From Prochlorococcus marinus CUG1415 (lineage in GTDB: Bacteria; Cyanobacteriota; Cyanobacteriia; PCC-6307; Cyanobiaceae): a DNA stretch of 64,000 nt. The stretch spans positions 310,001 through 374,000 of the forward strand of contig NZ_JAAORL010000002.1 of NCBI RefSeq assembly GCF_017696015.1. Direction: 5' to 3'. Below, piece after piece: positions 51,657 to 59,942 of the stretch. Below the pieces are notes generated by a model that saw only the letters and a program-made list of their open reading frames with translations, was not told the origin of the DNA and ran no database searches. Every line of letters starts with the position of its first letter. The first letter of the stretch is position 1. A program made the translations under genes and the position numbers.

Positions 51657-51842
51657 ATGCCTAATGGACATGAAGATCACCCAACTATAGCTGAATCAGT
51701 AGTTTTCTTTTTAGTCTATCTAGGACTTGGGTTTACAGCATTTACAATATTGGGCAACTTATCAGCGGGCATTTGGATATTGATAATTTTAGTTAGTTTG
51801 TTAATTGTCTTCTTACAGAATTTGCATAAATTTAAAAAATAA
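51657..51842 (+). CDS. Small two-span membrane protein
   Basis: 61 residues: MPNGHEDHPTIAESVVFFLV, then YLGLGFTAFTILGNLSAGIW and further hydrophobic sequence with a short basic end. ATG start. Upstream of the glycohydrolase gene in the same orientation. Confidence 0.6.
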   Translation: MPNGHEDHPTIAESVVFFLVYLGLGFTAFTILGNLSAGIWILIILVSLLIVFLQNLHKFKK

Positions 51843-51867
51843 AAATTATCTAATTTTTTTAAAAAAA

Positions 51868-52809
51868 ATGAAATTATCAAATGTTTTAGAAGATAAATTT
51901 ATTGGTTCTTTCATTGGCTTATCTTTAGGAGATGCATTAGGAGCTCCTTATGAAGGTGGTTTGATTGAAAGATTTTTATGGAAATTTTTTTCAAAAACAC
52001 CTACAGGAAAAATGAGGTGGACAGATGATACACAAATGTCTATAGATATAGCTGAAACCTTAATTGAAAAAAAGAAAATAGATGTGAATTTTCTTGCCCA
52101 AAAATTTGCATCAAGTTATAAATGGAGCCGAGGATACGGACCAGCAGCAGGAAAAGTTCTTAAGTCCATAAGGAAGGGAACTCAATGGGAGATTGCAAGT
52201 CGGGAAACATATCCAGAAGGTTCTCTTGGCAATGGCGGTGCTATGAGATCACCATTAATTGGTCTAATGTACTTTGATAATGAAGCCCTACTTATAAAAG
52301 AAATTAGTAAAGCCACTAAAATTACACACGGACATCCTTTAGCAATTGAGGGGGCAGTTTTAATTGGTCGAGCTATTTCTTTAGCTTTAAATAAAAATAA
52401 TTCTATTGATATAATCAAAATAATTATTGAGCATTCTAAAGACAATATTTTTAGAGAAAGATCCCTTTTATCACTAGAGTGGTTAAAAAACAATTCAAAT
52501 ATTTCTCCAAAAGAAATTTCTAAAAACTTAGGAAATGGTATTAGGGCTACTGATTCTTGTATAACATCGATTTATCTGGCATTAAGATTTAATTCCTCTA
52601 CATTCTTGGAGATGATTAAATTTGCAAGGAGATGTGGAGGAGATGTTGATACTTTATGTTCTATGTCAGGTTCGATTTGGGGAGCTTTTAATGGTTTTAA
52701 AAATATTCCAAAAGAATTATTTTATGATTTAGAGGATGGCAATAGGATTAAATCTTTGGCGTGTAATTTATATAAAACTAAAAGGCAATTATCGGAGAAA
52801 ATAAATTGA
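51868..52809 (+). CDS. ADP-ribosylglycohydrolase family protein
   Basis: 313 residues from the ATG at 51,868. GLSLGDALGAPYEGG, MRWTDDTQMSIDI (metal-binding TDDT), GNGGAMRSPLIGL, THGHPLAIEGAVLIGR and RCGGDVDTLCSMSG (second metal site) are the ARH/DraG signature. The enzyme uses two Mg ions to remove ADP-ribose from proteins or small molecules. Its stop overlaps the TTG start of the next gene. Confidence 0.9.
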   Translation: MKLSNVLEDKFIGSFIGLSLGDALGAPYEGGLIERFLWKFFSKTPTGKMRWTDDTQMSIDIAETLIEKKKIDVNFLAQKFASSYKWSRGYGPAAGKVLKSIRKGTQWEIASRETYPEGSLGNGGAMRSPLIGLMYFDNEALLIKEISKATKITHGHPLAIEGAVLIGRAISLALNKNNSIDIIKIIIEHSKDNIFRERSLLSLEWLKNNSNISPKEISKNLGNGIRATDSCITSIYLALRFNSSTFLEMIKFARRCGGDVDTLCSMSGSIWGAFNGFKNIPKELFYDLEDGNRIKSLACNLYKTKRQLSEKIN

Positions 52810-53096
52810 CTGAAGAAAAGAAAAAGGAGTTAAAACCGCCATGGGGAGAGCCACCCCACTTTTGTTCAGTTTGTGGGAAACCAGGGCATTGGAGTGGATG
52901 GGAACTACATGGTCCTCAAGCTTTATGTTGGTGGCACGACTTACTACAATTTACAGATACAATCACATATCTTTTCTTAGCATTTGTTCTCACAATAGTA
53001 TTAATAATTGTTCCTTTTATAAGTTTTTGGATAAAAGTTTCTTTAATAGTTTTACTTTTTCTAGGTTGGAAAAATCCATGGAGATTTTTAAAATAA
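52806..53096 (+). CDS. Zinc-ribbon-like membrane protein
   Basis: 96 residues, TTG start overlapping the previous stop. An N-terminal GEPPHFCSVCGKPGHWSGWE with LHGPQALCWWHDLLQ: a CxxC and a CWWH that could ligate zinc. Then two hydrophobic segments (YLFLAFVLTIVLIIVPFISF; VSLIVLLFLGW). Coupled to the ADP-ribosylglycohydrolase, so possibly its membrane partner (inference). Confidence 0.65.
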   Translation: MTEEKKKELKPPWGEPPHFCSVCGKPGHWSGWELHGPQALCWWHDLLQFTDTITYLFLAFVLTIVLIIVPFISFWIKVSLIVLLFLGWKNPWRFLK

Positions 53097-53139
53097 ATTT
53101 ATCAAGATTAATCAAGTTTAAGTTGATATCAAAAAACCC

Positions 53140-53352
53140 ATACCACCCATCACTTTCCTAAATAGGGACTTTGATGGATAATAAATTTATACACAAAAAA
53201 GTTTGGATAACATGTCCTCCAAGTCTTAAAAATCGCCGAGATCCCTTGATATGACTGAAGAAAAGTTTTAGTTAATGAAAAGTGAGCGCGTCTAGCTATT
53301 ACTGGGATCTCAGGCAATCGTAATTTTTTACTCAAACTCTACTCAAACTTCT
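53140..53352 (+). repeat. Dispersed modular repeat R6
   Basis: TACCACCCATCACTTTCCTA opens it. Hairpin arms GAGATCCC (53,238-53,245) and GGGATCTC (53,304-53,311) are perfect inverted repeats around a loop with TTAGTTAATGAAAAG. Second pair CTCAAAC at 53,331 and 53,342. No TTGACA block follows. Confidence 0.8.
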
Positions 53353-53440
53353 ACAGACTAAAAAACTAACCGATAATTGAGTTCGGTTCGAAGTAAGAAA
53401 ACCCTGAAACTATTAATCTCTTTTGATGAATAGTCTTCAA

Positions 53441-53600
53441 ATGATAAAGACACAAAGCACAAAAACTACATTAAGTAGCAAGCTAAGTGTCTTGGAAGTA
53501 ATCTGCATTAATTAAAAAGGTTTTTGTACTCGTGTGTAGGAGTGCGGGGTTAACCTTGAAACCGCTAGGCTCAAGTCCTTACGAAAAGGAAAAGTCCTTA
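53441..53600 (+). repeat. Two-copy element with short ORF and tRNA-like end, copy B
   Basis: Counterpart of 34,466-34,640. Shared core AAAACTACATTAAGTAGCAA with GCTAAGTGTC, then TTAAAAAGGTTTTTGTACTC, GGGGTTAACC and a T-arm-like AGGCTCAAGTCCTTA. The opening ORF MIKTQSTKTTLSSKLSV continues eight codons further here than in copy A. Confidence 0.55.
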
Positions 53601-53752
53601 GTCCACTTATACCGATAAAATACATTTATTACAAGTTTAGGTAACTTGATTTAGCAAACCTATAAGTTTGCTATATATCTAAGTACTTTTACTTATATGT
53701 TGAGTTGAAGACTTTAAATAATAAATGTTTGTTTTGGATCTATATATTAATT

Positions 53753-53908
53753 ATGGACAAAGAACATTTAATTGATTTAATATCTAGCAGCATTATTTCT
53801 GAGATTAAAGATCTCGAAATTAATGAGGAAAAATTTATTGAAAATAATTATTTAAATAATCTGAATTTAAATCAGCTTAGAATAATTTCTAAAGAATTTA
53901 TTTTGTAA
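53753..53908 (+). CDS. Small protein of the MDK[DE]HLI family, copy 2
   Basis: 51 residues from the ATG at 53,753; a longer start at 53,705 is unlikely. MDKEHLIDLISSSIISEIKD and LNQLRIISKEFIL match 17,610-17,765 at both ends. Same length. It follows the two-copy element. Confidence 0.7.
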   Translation: MDKEHLIDLISSSIISEIKDLEINEEKFIENNYLNNLNLNQLRIISKEFIL

Positions 53909-53987
53909 TTTTAATTGAATATTGATTTAAATAAATGAGATTATCTTTACGATCATTTGAATTTTACTAAGTTAATACCTTTTTTAT

Positions 53988-54173
53988 ATGAATGATTCAG
54001 AAGAATTTAAACCTAGCCTTAAACAAATAAATGAGGATATCAGACCTACATGGGAAGATATCAAAAAACAATCAGAAGTATTAGTTAACAAACTTGGTTG
54101 TCCTAGATCATTTGTAGGAGGGATGCTTCATGCAATAGCAAGCGACTTCTCTGATAAGAAAACTTGGGAATAA
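53988..54173 (+). CDS. Small soluble protein (61 aa)
   Basis: SEEFKPSLKQINEDIRPTWE, then NKLGCPRSFVGGMLHAIASD. Helical, charged, with one cysteine. The stop is immediately followed by the ATG of the next gene. No family recognised. Confidence 0.6.
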   Translation: MNDSEEFKPSLKQINEDIRPTWEDIKKQSEVLVNKLGCPRSFVGGMLHAIASDFSDKKTWE

Positions 54174-54323
54174 ATGAAAAACTTTTTACTTGCACCACTT
54201 TTCAAACTATTCAACAAAAGCACTTTCCTCTCATCACTAAATCAAAACTCGTGCCCTGTTTTAGATGCTGAAGACATAAAAAAGCAAGAACAGAAAGAAG
54301 CTATTGAAAGGTTGTACCCATAA
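54174..54323 (+). CDS. Small protein (49 aa)
   Basis: MKNFLLAPLFKLFNKSTFLS, then CPVLDAEDIKKQEQKEAIER. Its start directly abuts the stop of the upstream gene, so the pair is probably an operon. The N-terminus is amphipathic rather than a clear membrane helix. Confidence 0.5.
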   Translation: MKNFLLAPLFKLFNKSTFLSSLNQNSCPVLDAEDIKKQEQKEAIERLYP

Positions 54324-54380
54324 ACTTTTAACAGAAATTTATCAGATCATATATACGATGTAGCACGGTCACATTGACCC

Positions 54381-54625
54381 CGTACCACCCATCACTTTCC
54401 TAATTAGAGACTTTGATGGATAATGAATTTATACCCAAAAAAGTTTGAGTAAGCCTTATTTCAAGCTTTAAAATTCACTGAGATCCCTTGATATAACTGA
54501 AAAAAGTTTTGGCTAATGAAAAGTACATCCGTCTAGCTATTACTGGGATCTCAAGGAATCATAATTTTTTATCCAAACTTTATCCAAACTTTTTAGCGAT
54601 TGACAGTCTATCTAACATGGAGGGA
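54381..54625 (+). repeat. Dispersed modular repeat R7 with promoter block
   Basis: TACCACCCATCACTTTCCTA, GATGGATAATGAATTTATA, hairpin arms GAGATCCC and GGGATCTC with a loop holding TTTTGGCTAATGAAAAG. Second pair TCCAAAC at 54,572 and 54,583. Then TTTTTAGCGATTGACAGTC, TATC and TAACAT, and GGAGGGATAAAACC. Drives the PyrE gene by position. Confidence 0.85.
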
Positions 54626-54753
54626 TAAAACCATCTTTATATATTATTTATATTGAGAAAAAAAGAAATACAAACTTTAAGAAGTCGACTCTGAAGGAAA
54701 ATTTATTTTGAGATTACTGGTAAATTATCAAAAGCAACTTAACAACTAATTCT

Positions 54754-55296
54754 TTGACTGAAATTCATAGAAAGACATTACTAAATCTTATAAAAGAAAG
54801 AGCATACAAGAAAGGTAAATTTACCTTATCTTCTGGTAAAGAATCAGAGCATTACATTAACTGTAAACCTGTTAGTTTATCCTGTGAGGGAAATGCACTT
54901 ATATCCCATTTGATGCTTGAACATATAGAAGATAAATCTGCAGCAGTTGGTGGACTTACACTAGGTGCTGATCCTTTAGTTTGTGGTATCGCACAGAAAG
55001 CATACTACTCAAATAAACATATTGATGCTTTGATCATAAGAAAGAATCCGAAAGGATATGGAACAAAAGAAATTATTGAAGGTAATAAGCCACCTAAAGG
55101 ATCTATCGTTACAGTATTAGAAGATGTAACTACAACAGGTAGTAGTGCCATCAAAGCCGTAAATGTTTTGCGTGATGCAGGTTACATTGTGAATCGTGTT
55201 GTTGCAATCGTTGATAGAATAGAGGATCAAATTGTATGGAAAAATAACAAGATAGAATTTATTTCTCTATACAAATTAGAGGATATTATTGAATGA
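54754..55296 (+). CDS. pyrE: Orotate phosphoribosyltransferase
   Basis: 180 residues, TTG start. FTLSSGKESEHYINCKPVSL is the PyrE N-terminal motif, VGGLTLGADPLVCGIA a substrate loop, IRKNPKGYGTKEIIEG the mobile catalytic loop, and VTVLEDVTTTGSSAIKAV the PRPP-binding motif. It makes orotidine monophosphate in pyrimidine synthesis. It could be an extra island copy or the main gene; that cannot be decided from this window. Confidence 0.92.
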   Translation: MTEIHRKTLLNLIKERAYKKGKFTLSSGKESEHYINCKPVSLSCEGNALISHLMLEHIEDKSAAVGGLTLGADPLVCGIAQKAYYSNKHIDALIIRKNPKGYGTKEIIEGNKPPKGSIVTVLEDVTTTGSSAIKAVNVLRDAGYIVNRVVAIVDRIEDQIVWKNNKIEFISLYKLEDIIE

Positions 55297-55326
55297 ACTT
55301 TTGGCAATTTACACCTCTAATAATTA

Positions 55327-55368
55327 TTGACAGTCGATCTAACATAGAGGGATAAAACCCTCTTTTTT
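55327..55368 (+). promoter_or_regulatory. TTGACA block plus hairpin, promoter and possible terminator
   Basis: TTGACAGTCGATCTAACATA, then GAGGG-ATAAAAC-CCTC and six T, followed directly by AATGG: the start codon at 55,370 is two bases after the T run. The block also lies 30 bases after the pyrE stop, so it can end one transcript and start the next. Confidence 0.6.
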
Positions 55369-55369
55369 A

Positions 55370-55552
55370 ATGGAATTATTTATAGCTTTAGGATTGCCAA
55401 TATTTCTATTAGTTGGATTAACACTCCTTTTCATGTCAGATGGTATTCCAAGTTGGGTTCAACAATTCAATAGAAATAGTTCAACTTTATGGAACTTCGG
55501 TATTGTTGCAATGGGAACTATGACGGTAATAATTTATCTAGCTAGAAGATAA
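55370..55552 (+). CDS. Small two-span membrane protein (60 aa)
   Basis: MELFIALGLPIFLLVGLTLL and a second segment FGIVAMGTMTVIIYLARR separated by a polar loop. The shape resembles cyanobacterial small thylakoid proteins. Only four bases separate it from the next gene. Confidence 0.6.
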   Translation: MELFIALGLPIFLLVGLTLLFMSDGIPSWVQQFNRNSSTLWNFGIVAMGTMTVIIYLARR

Positions 55553-55555
55553 GAA

Positions 55556-56824
55556 GTGATCTGGAATAAATCAAATACAGAAGAATTTATAAAAAAAGGA
55601 AAGGCTAAATTTGGGCTGAAATATAACTACAGCAAAGTGAAATACATCAATGACAGAACCGAAGTGATCATTGGTTGCCCTGTTCATGGTTTTATACCTA
55701 TGAAGCCATTTAATCATTTGCGAAATAGAGAAAGTAATACTGGGTGCAGATTTTGCGGTGAAGAGAGATCAAGACAAGCAACTATTCAGAGAAATATTGC
55801 AGGGACAAAAAAACAAGAGGTATTAATTAAACAGTTCAATGATTTCTGGGGGGTAGGTAAGTTTGATTATTCAAAGGTTAAATACATAAAAGATGAATCA
55901 AAAATAACAGTTATTTGTCCTAAGGAGGGGCATGGAGAATTTTTGATAAAAGCAAGTGATCATTTAAGAGGTACAGGCTGTAAAGCTTGTCAAATAGATA
56001 ATATGAGGAACGACCTTAAAGATAAGAAAATCGGGAAAATACATATTCTTAGAACAGTAACCAAAGAAGAAAAAAGGGAAAAAGGGAAAAAGGGAAAAGA
56101 CCTTTATTGGTGGGTTAAATGTTCCTGTGGTAGTGATGAATTTATGATTGCAACAACAAATATTGTTCAGGGTGGAGTTACTTCTTGCATAGTCTGCTCA
56201 ATTAGAGATAAGCAATTAAGAGTGAAGAAGAGGAACTGGGAGAAGATAAAAGGTAAAAAATTCGGAAGACTATTAATTCATAGACAATGGGGAAGTGATA
56301 AAAAATCAAGAAGTCGAGTTTTATGTCTATGTGATTGTGGCTCAACTCATATTGCTGAAGAATATGCCGTCAAAACTGGAGGTACTACAAGTTGTGGCTG
56401 TGTACCGAAAGGAGAGGACTCCTATGATTACTTCTTAAAAAATGATGAATACGCAAAAGGTGATTGTTATTTTTATATCGCTGACTTGGATGATAATTAT
56501 CTAAAGGCTGGTATATCTAATGAATTACCAGTCAGAAAATCAACTCTTAAATACCGCTCTTATGATTTTGAATCCCCAAGTCTTTGTAGGTGTGAAGCTT
56601 GGGCAATAGAGCAGATCATTTTATTTGAAACCCAAAACGCTGCTCCAAAAGCAACACCTAAGAAATTTGCATGGTGGGGAGGAGGACAAACAGAAATCAG
56701 ATTAAGAAAAGTGCATGATTCATTTTTTTATAAAACACGTTTCTATGAACTATTAGAAGAAATGCACATAATTGGTTGGGAAAAGCTTTATCTTGAGAAA
56801 TTTGGCTCAAAAAAAGAATGCTAG
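55556..56824 (+). CDS. GIY-YIG-like endonuclease-like protein with zinc ribbons
   Basis: 422 residues, GTG start. Two N-terminal repeats, each of about 70 residues, carry YNYSKVKYINDRTEVIIGCP...HG and FDYSKVKYIKDESKITVICP...HG with paired CxxC motifs (CRFCGEE, CKACQ), a zinc-finger module common in phage and homing endonucleases. Further Cys pairs (CSCGSD, CIVCS, CDCGS). The C-terminal third (CYFYIADLDDNYLKAGISNE, then ESPSLCRCEAWAIEQIILFE) resembles a degenerate GIY-YIG nuclease (YI ... KAGIS ... R). Likely a DNA-binding or cutting protein of phage or mobile origin. Confidence 0.65.
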   Translation: MIWNKSNTEEFIKKGKAKFGLKYNYSKVKYINDRTEVIIGCPVHGFIPMKPFNHLRNRESNTGCRFCGEERSRQATIQRNIAGTKKQEVLIKQFNDFWGVGKFDYSKVKYIKDESKITVICPKEGHGEFLIKASDHLRGTGCKACQIDNMRNDLKDKKIGKIHILRTVTKEEKREKGKKGKDLYWWVKCSCGSDEFMIATTNIVQGGVTSCIVCSIRDKQLRVKKRNWEKIKGKKFGRLLIHRQWGSDKKSRSRVLCLCDCGSTHIAEEYAVKTGGTTSCGCVPKGEDSYDYFLKNDEYAKGDCYFYIADLDDNYLKAGISNELPVRKSTLKYRSYDFESPSLCRCEAWAIEQIILFETQNAAPKATPKKFAWWGGGQTEIRLRKVHDSFFYKTRFYELLEEMHIIGWEKLYLEKFGSKKEC

Positions 56825-56920
56825 GGTCTACGAAATCCTCGCCTATCAAATGAGTCATCTCTTAATTTTGAGAGAAATTTTTAAGTTTACATATAAAATT
56901 AATGGAAGTACGACAACCCC

Positions 56921-57170
56921 CTACCACCCATCACTTTCCTAAATAGAAACTTTGATGGATAATAAATTTATACCCAAAAAAGTTTGGATAACACCTCATC
57001 CAAGACTCAAAAATCTTCGAGATCCCTTGATATGACTGAAGAAAAGTTTTGGCTAATGAACAAAGAGCGAGATGCATTTTCCTTGTCATAGCAAGGGTTT
57101 GATTTTTTACAAAAAATTCTATTCGAACCTCATTCGAACTTTCTAGTGATTGAAACTCAACCTAATATCG
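56921..57170 (+). repeat. Dispersed modular repeat R8
   Basis: TACCACCCATCACTTTCCTA start. Hairpin: CCCTTG (57,024-57,029) and TATGAC (57,031-57,036) pair with GTCATA (57,085-57,090) and CAAGGG (57,092-57,097), with one mismatched pair between. Loop TTTTGGCTAATGAACAAAG. Second pair TTCGAAC at 57,122 and 57,133, then CTAGTGATTGAAACTCAACC and TAATAT. The right half is nearly the same as R4, the left half like R6. Confidence 0.85.
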
Positions 57171-57238
57171 CTATTAGTCATTACTAGATAAATATCTAAC
57201 TTCAAAGTCAATAAAGTATGTATTTAAAGAGAACTATC

Positions 57239-57856
57239 CTAAATCTCTATATCACTAATCAACTCAGATCCTTTTGCACGGATAATTTGCTCTGAAGGAA
57301 AATTACTATTAGAACAAGAACATTTTCCTTTTTCTGAATTGTTAATCCAATTAATTATTCCAGTTCTTAGAGGAGAAGGGCACATTTGACTTTCCTTAAG
57401 AGAATTCATTTCATCACAATCAAGTGAATCTCCTTGATCGATAAAAAGAATCTCTTTTAATCTAAGTGAACATCTTTCATTCCATTTATCAAAGCAATTC
57501 AAATGACTAATAAGGTCATCACATGCATCTTTAGTTGAATTATATTTTTTTTTCTTAACTTGTTTTTCGAAAATAGCTTTAACAAAATCATTAAAGTTAG
57601 CTGCTTCTTGAGGCGTAAAATCTGACAACTTCTTCTTTTGTTTTATAGCTAAACCAATATTTTCTTCAATCAATTTCAATCTATTCTCATGATTATTTAA
57701 TCTTATTTCTACATCATCTGAAGCATCGTTATTAAGATGTTTTTTGAAAAAATCATTTACGTACTCAACTAAAGATTTCCCTTCTTTTCTTGCAATAGTT
57801 TTTATTTCTTTTAAAAGATTTGGATCAATATTAATATTAAGTTGAGTCCTTTTCAT
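57239..57856 (-). CDS. Ribbon-helix-helix domain regulator-like protein
   Basis: 205 residues. MKRTQLNINIDPNLLKEIKT and RKEGKSLVEYVNDFFKKHL form an Arc/CopG-like ribbon-helix-helix DNA-binding domain. The rest is helical with several cysteines near the end (CSLRLKEI, CDEMNSL, CPSPLRTG, CSCSNSN). Possibly a transcriptional repressor with a metal-sensing tail; that is inference from the Cys content. Confidence 0.65.
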   Translation of the reverse strand: MKRTQLNINIDPNLLKEIKTIARKEGKSLVEYVNDFFKKHLNNDASDDVEIRLNNHENRLKLIEENIGLAIKQKKKLSDFTPQEAANFNDFVKAIFEKQVKKKKYNSTKDACDDLISHLNCFDKWNERCSLRLKEILFIDQGDSLDCDEMNSLKESQMCPSPLRTGIINWINNSEKGKCSCSNSNFPSEQIIRAKGSELISDIEI

Positions 57857-57992
57857 CGAAAAATCAACTAATAAATGAATAACTAATCATTCATATAATA
57901 ACCAAATTTTTCATTATTAATGACTGTCAAAATATAATCATTTTATACACTTCTAAACTTGCCAAAATATTCTGAATATATTGACTTCTTGT

Positions 57993-59147
57993 TTAGAATT
58001 TAAAGCTAGTTTTAACTAAAACTCCTGTTACATCATCAGCTCCATCCTTCTGAACCGAAAAGATTGAGGGCGTAATTGAAATACTATCATTGATTTGCAT
58101 CTGATAAAAAGTCTCCCAGGCTAAAGGGTTATCATAACCATCATCATCCCTATGAGTTTCCGCTGTTCCAATAGCAAATCCTAGGTTATTTCCTTCTTGA
58201 ATTACATCGTTCCAAAACATCCCAATTGTCCATGTATTACCATCCTCAACAGAATTTGCTGCTGTATCTGGATTATCATCGTTATCTGGATTCTTCCATC
58301 CAAAACCAGCACTTATGGAAGAAGGTAAAGCATCTGACTGATTAAAGAAATTGTAAGTACCATTTATTCCATACGAAGAATAATCATTAGCATCAGCACT
58401 ATTATCTGTATTTCCACCATCAGAATATGTATAAGCAAAGGCTAGAGTATATGAATCATCTACCCATGCAAGCTGTGTAGTAATAATGTCACTTCCTTCA
58501 TTTGTTAAAATACCGTTAGTAGAAGAGGCATTCTCTGAAACGAGCACCGTACTTGCTATCAAATTATCTTTAGAATAAGTAACTCCTGCTCCTGCACCCA
58601 TTTTTTTTGAATAGGTATCATTAGCACCTGCTTGATTTAAAACAAATAAAATGCCATCATCACCTGGATAAGAAGTTGGCTTAACACCAAGTAAATCATC
58701 TTGACGAAGTTTAGGACCAAAAGTGACTTTGAAATTATCTCCTAAAGGAAACTTATAAAAGAGCTTGTGAACCTCAAGATTATCAGTACTGTTAAATGCT
58801 GTATCTAGCCTAGATGCTCCCATCATTCCAAAGGGAGCCATCATATTGAAATTTCCAGCTCGAATAGCGGTCATCAACATGTCTTCTCCTGTGAAGCTAG
58901 TCATTCCCATTAACTTTAAGTCGTAATTAAAAGTCACAGCCTCTCTACCTGTTACACCATCAACACCTCCCAAAACAAACGTACTCTTTCCCATAAACAT
59001 CGTTGATGGAAACGAATCATTCATATTCATATGAGAATCATCATGCATATGATGATCATGATGATTCATTCCTCCTGCATGAATAGCAAGAGGCATAATT
59101 GTTCCAACCAAAGCAGGTGCAAATAATTTCTGAGTAGAAAGTTTCAT
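57993..59147 (-). CDS. Outer-membrane porin-like protein with His-rich N-terminus
   Basis: 384 residues. Signal peptide (MKLSTQKLFAPALVGTIMPL), then GGMNHHDHHMHDDSHMNMND, a metal-binding-like segment, then repeated amphipathic strands (TYSKDNLIASTVLVS, YTLAFAYTYSDGG, SISITPSIFSVQKDG) ending in aromatic FKF, the C-terminal signature of outer-membrane barrels. Resembles cyanobacterial carbohydrate-selective (OprB-type) porins without the N-terminal SLH domain. The His cluster and adjoining DUF3721 genes suggest transition-metal uptake or tolerance. Confidence 0.75.
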   Translation of the reverse strand: MKLSTQKLFAPALVGTIMPLAIHAGGMNHHDHHMHDDSHMNMNDSFPSTMFMGKSTFVLGGVDGVTGREAVTFNYDLKLMGMTSFTGEDMLMTAIRAGNFNMMAPFGMMGASRLDTAFNSTDNLEVHKLFYKFPLGDNFKVTFGPKLRQDDLLGVKPTSYPGDDGILFVLNQAGANDTYSKKMGAGAGVTYSKDNLIASTVLVSENASSTNGILTNEGSDIITTQLAWVDDSYTLAFAYTYSDGGNTDNSADANDYSSYGINGTYNFFNQSDALPSSISAGFGWKNPDNDDNPDTAANSVEDGNTWTIGMFWNDVIQEGNNLGFAIGTAETHRDDDGYDNPLAWETFYQMQINDSISITPSIFSVQKDGADDVTGVLVKTSFKF

Positions 59148-59221
59148 TAAAAATAATTTCTAGGCAATCTAGATTAACTAGTAATTTCATATTAAGATTG
59201 GTATAAATTTTTACAATTCCT

Positions 59222-59479
59222 TTGAAACAAACATTGATCCTTTCTCCAATTTTCTTAATAAGCATCCTATTTAGTCTTGGCTGCACTTCAAAAGTTGAAG
59301 AAACAAAAACCCCTGCACTTTTTGAAACCAGAAAAGAGGCTGAAAAAGCTGCTAAAAGTTTTAATTGCACTGGAGCTCATAAAATGGGGAATAAGTGGAT
59401 GCCTTGCGCAACTCATGAAGCTCATGAAAGTTCTCATGACAAGGACAAAAAGCATCACAATCACCACCATCATCATTAA
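59222..59479 (+). CDS. DUF3721 lipoprotein-like protein with His-rich tail
   Basis: 85 residues, TTG start. A signal segment (LSPIFLISILFSLGC) ends in a likely lipid-modified Cys. AEKAAKSFNCTGAHKMGNKW MPCATHEAHE is the DUF3721 motif, and the protein ends KHHNHHHHH. Divergent from the porin gene and only 75 bases from it, so both may be controlled together. Likely a periplasmic metal-binding protein. Confidence 0.8.
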   Translation: MKQTLILSPIFLISILFSLGCTSKVEETKTPALFETRKEAEKAAKSFNCTGAHKMGNKWMPCATHEAHESSHDKDKKHHNHHHHH

Positions 59480-59486
59480 GTCTTAA

Positions 59487-59930
59487 ATGAAGGATTCAGA
59501 AAATACTAATCAGCATAAAACTGACGGTCCTGCACATTGCGGAAGTAAGCCAAAAAAGATTGCAATTGGAATAGCTCCGCTTGGATATATATCAATTGGA
59601 ATAGTCCCCATGGGCATTGTCACTATTGGAATTGTGCCAATGGGAGTAGTTTCTCTTGGTGTAGTAGCAATGGGAGTAATAAATGCCTCTATTGTTGGGA
59701 TGGGTGTTTTCTCTGCTGGAGTGACAACTATGGGATTAAAAGTTTGGACTCCTATAGGACCTAAGATTGAACAAAGCACTAAAAAAACTAACTCTTCAGA
59801 TTCAATAAATATTTATGCCTATCCCACGAAAGCCAAAGCTATTGAAGAAGCCAAAAAACTTGGATGCAAAGGAATTCATAAAATGGGTGATTTATGGATG
59901 CCATGCGCAACTCACGGGTTAGGTAAATAA
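59487..59930 (+). CDS. Gly-rich hydrophobic repeat protein with C-terminal DUF3721 domain
   Basis: 147 residues. Residues 27-80 repeat an IGIVPMG-like unit (SIGIVPMGIVTIGIVPMGVV), eight residues per turn, likely a membrane or beta-solenoid-like structure. The last 30 residues (AIEEAKKLGCKGIHKMGDLW MPCATHG) are DUF3721. It starts seven bases after the previous gene. The repeat part is shared with 60,201-60,407. Confidence 0.72.
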   Translation: MKDSENTNQHKTDGPAHCGSKPKKIAIGIAPLGYISIGIVPMGIVTIGIVPMGVVSLGVVAMGVINASIVGMGVFSAGVTTMGLKVWTPIGPKIEQSTKKTNSSDSINIYAYPTKAKAIEEAKKLGCKGIHKMGDLWMPCATHGLGK

Positions 59931-59942
59931 GTCCATAACGAC

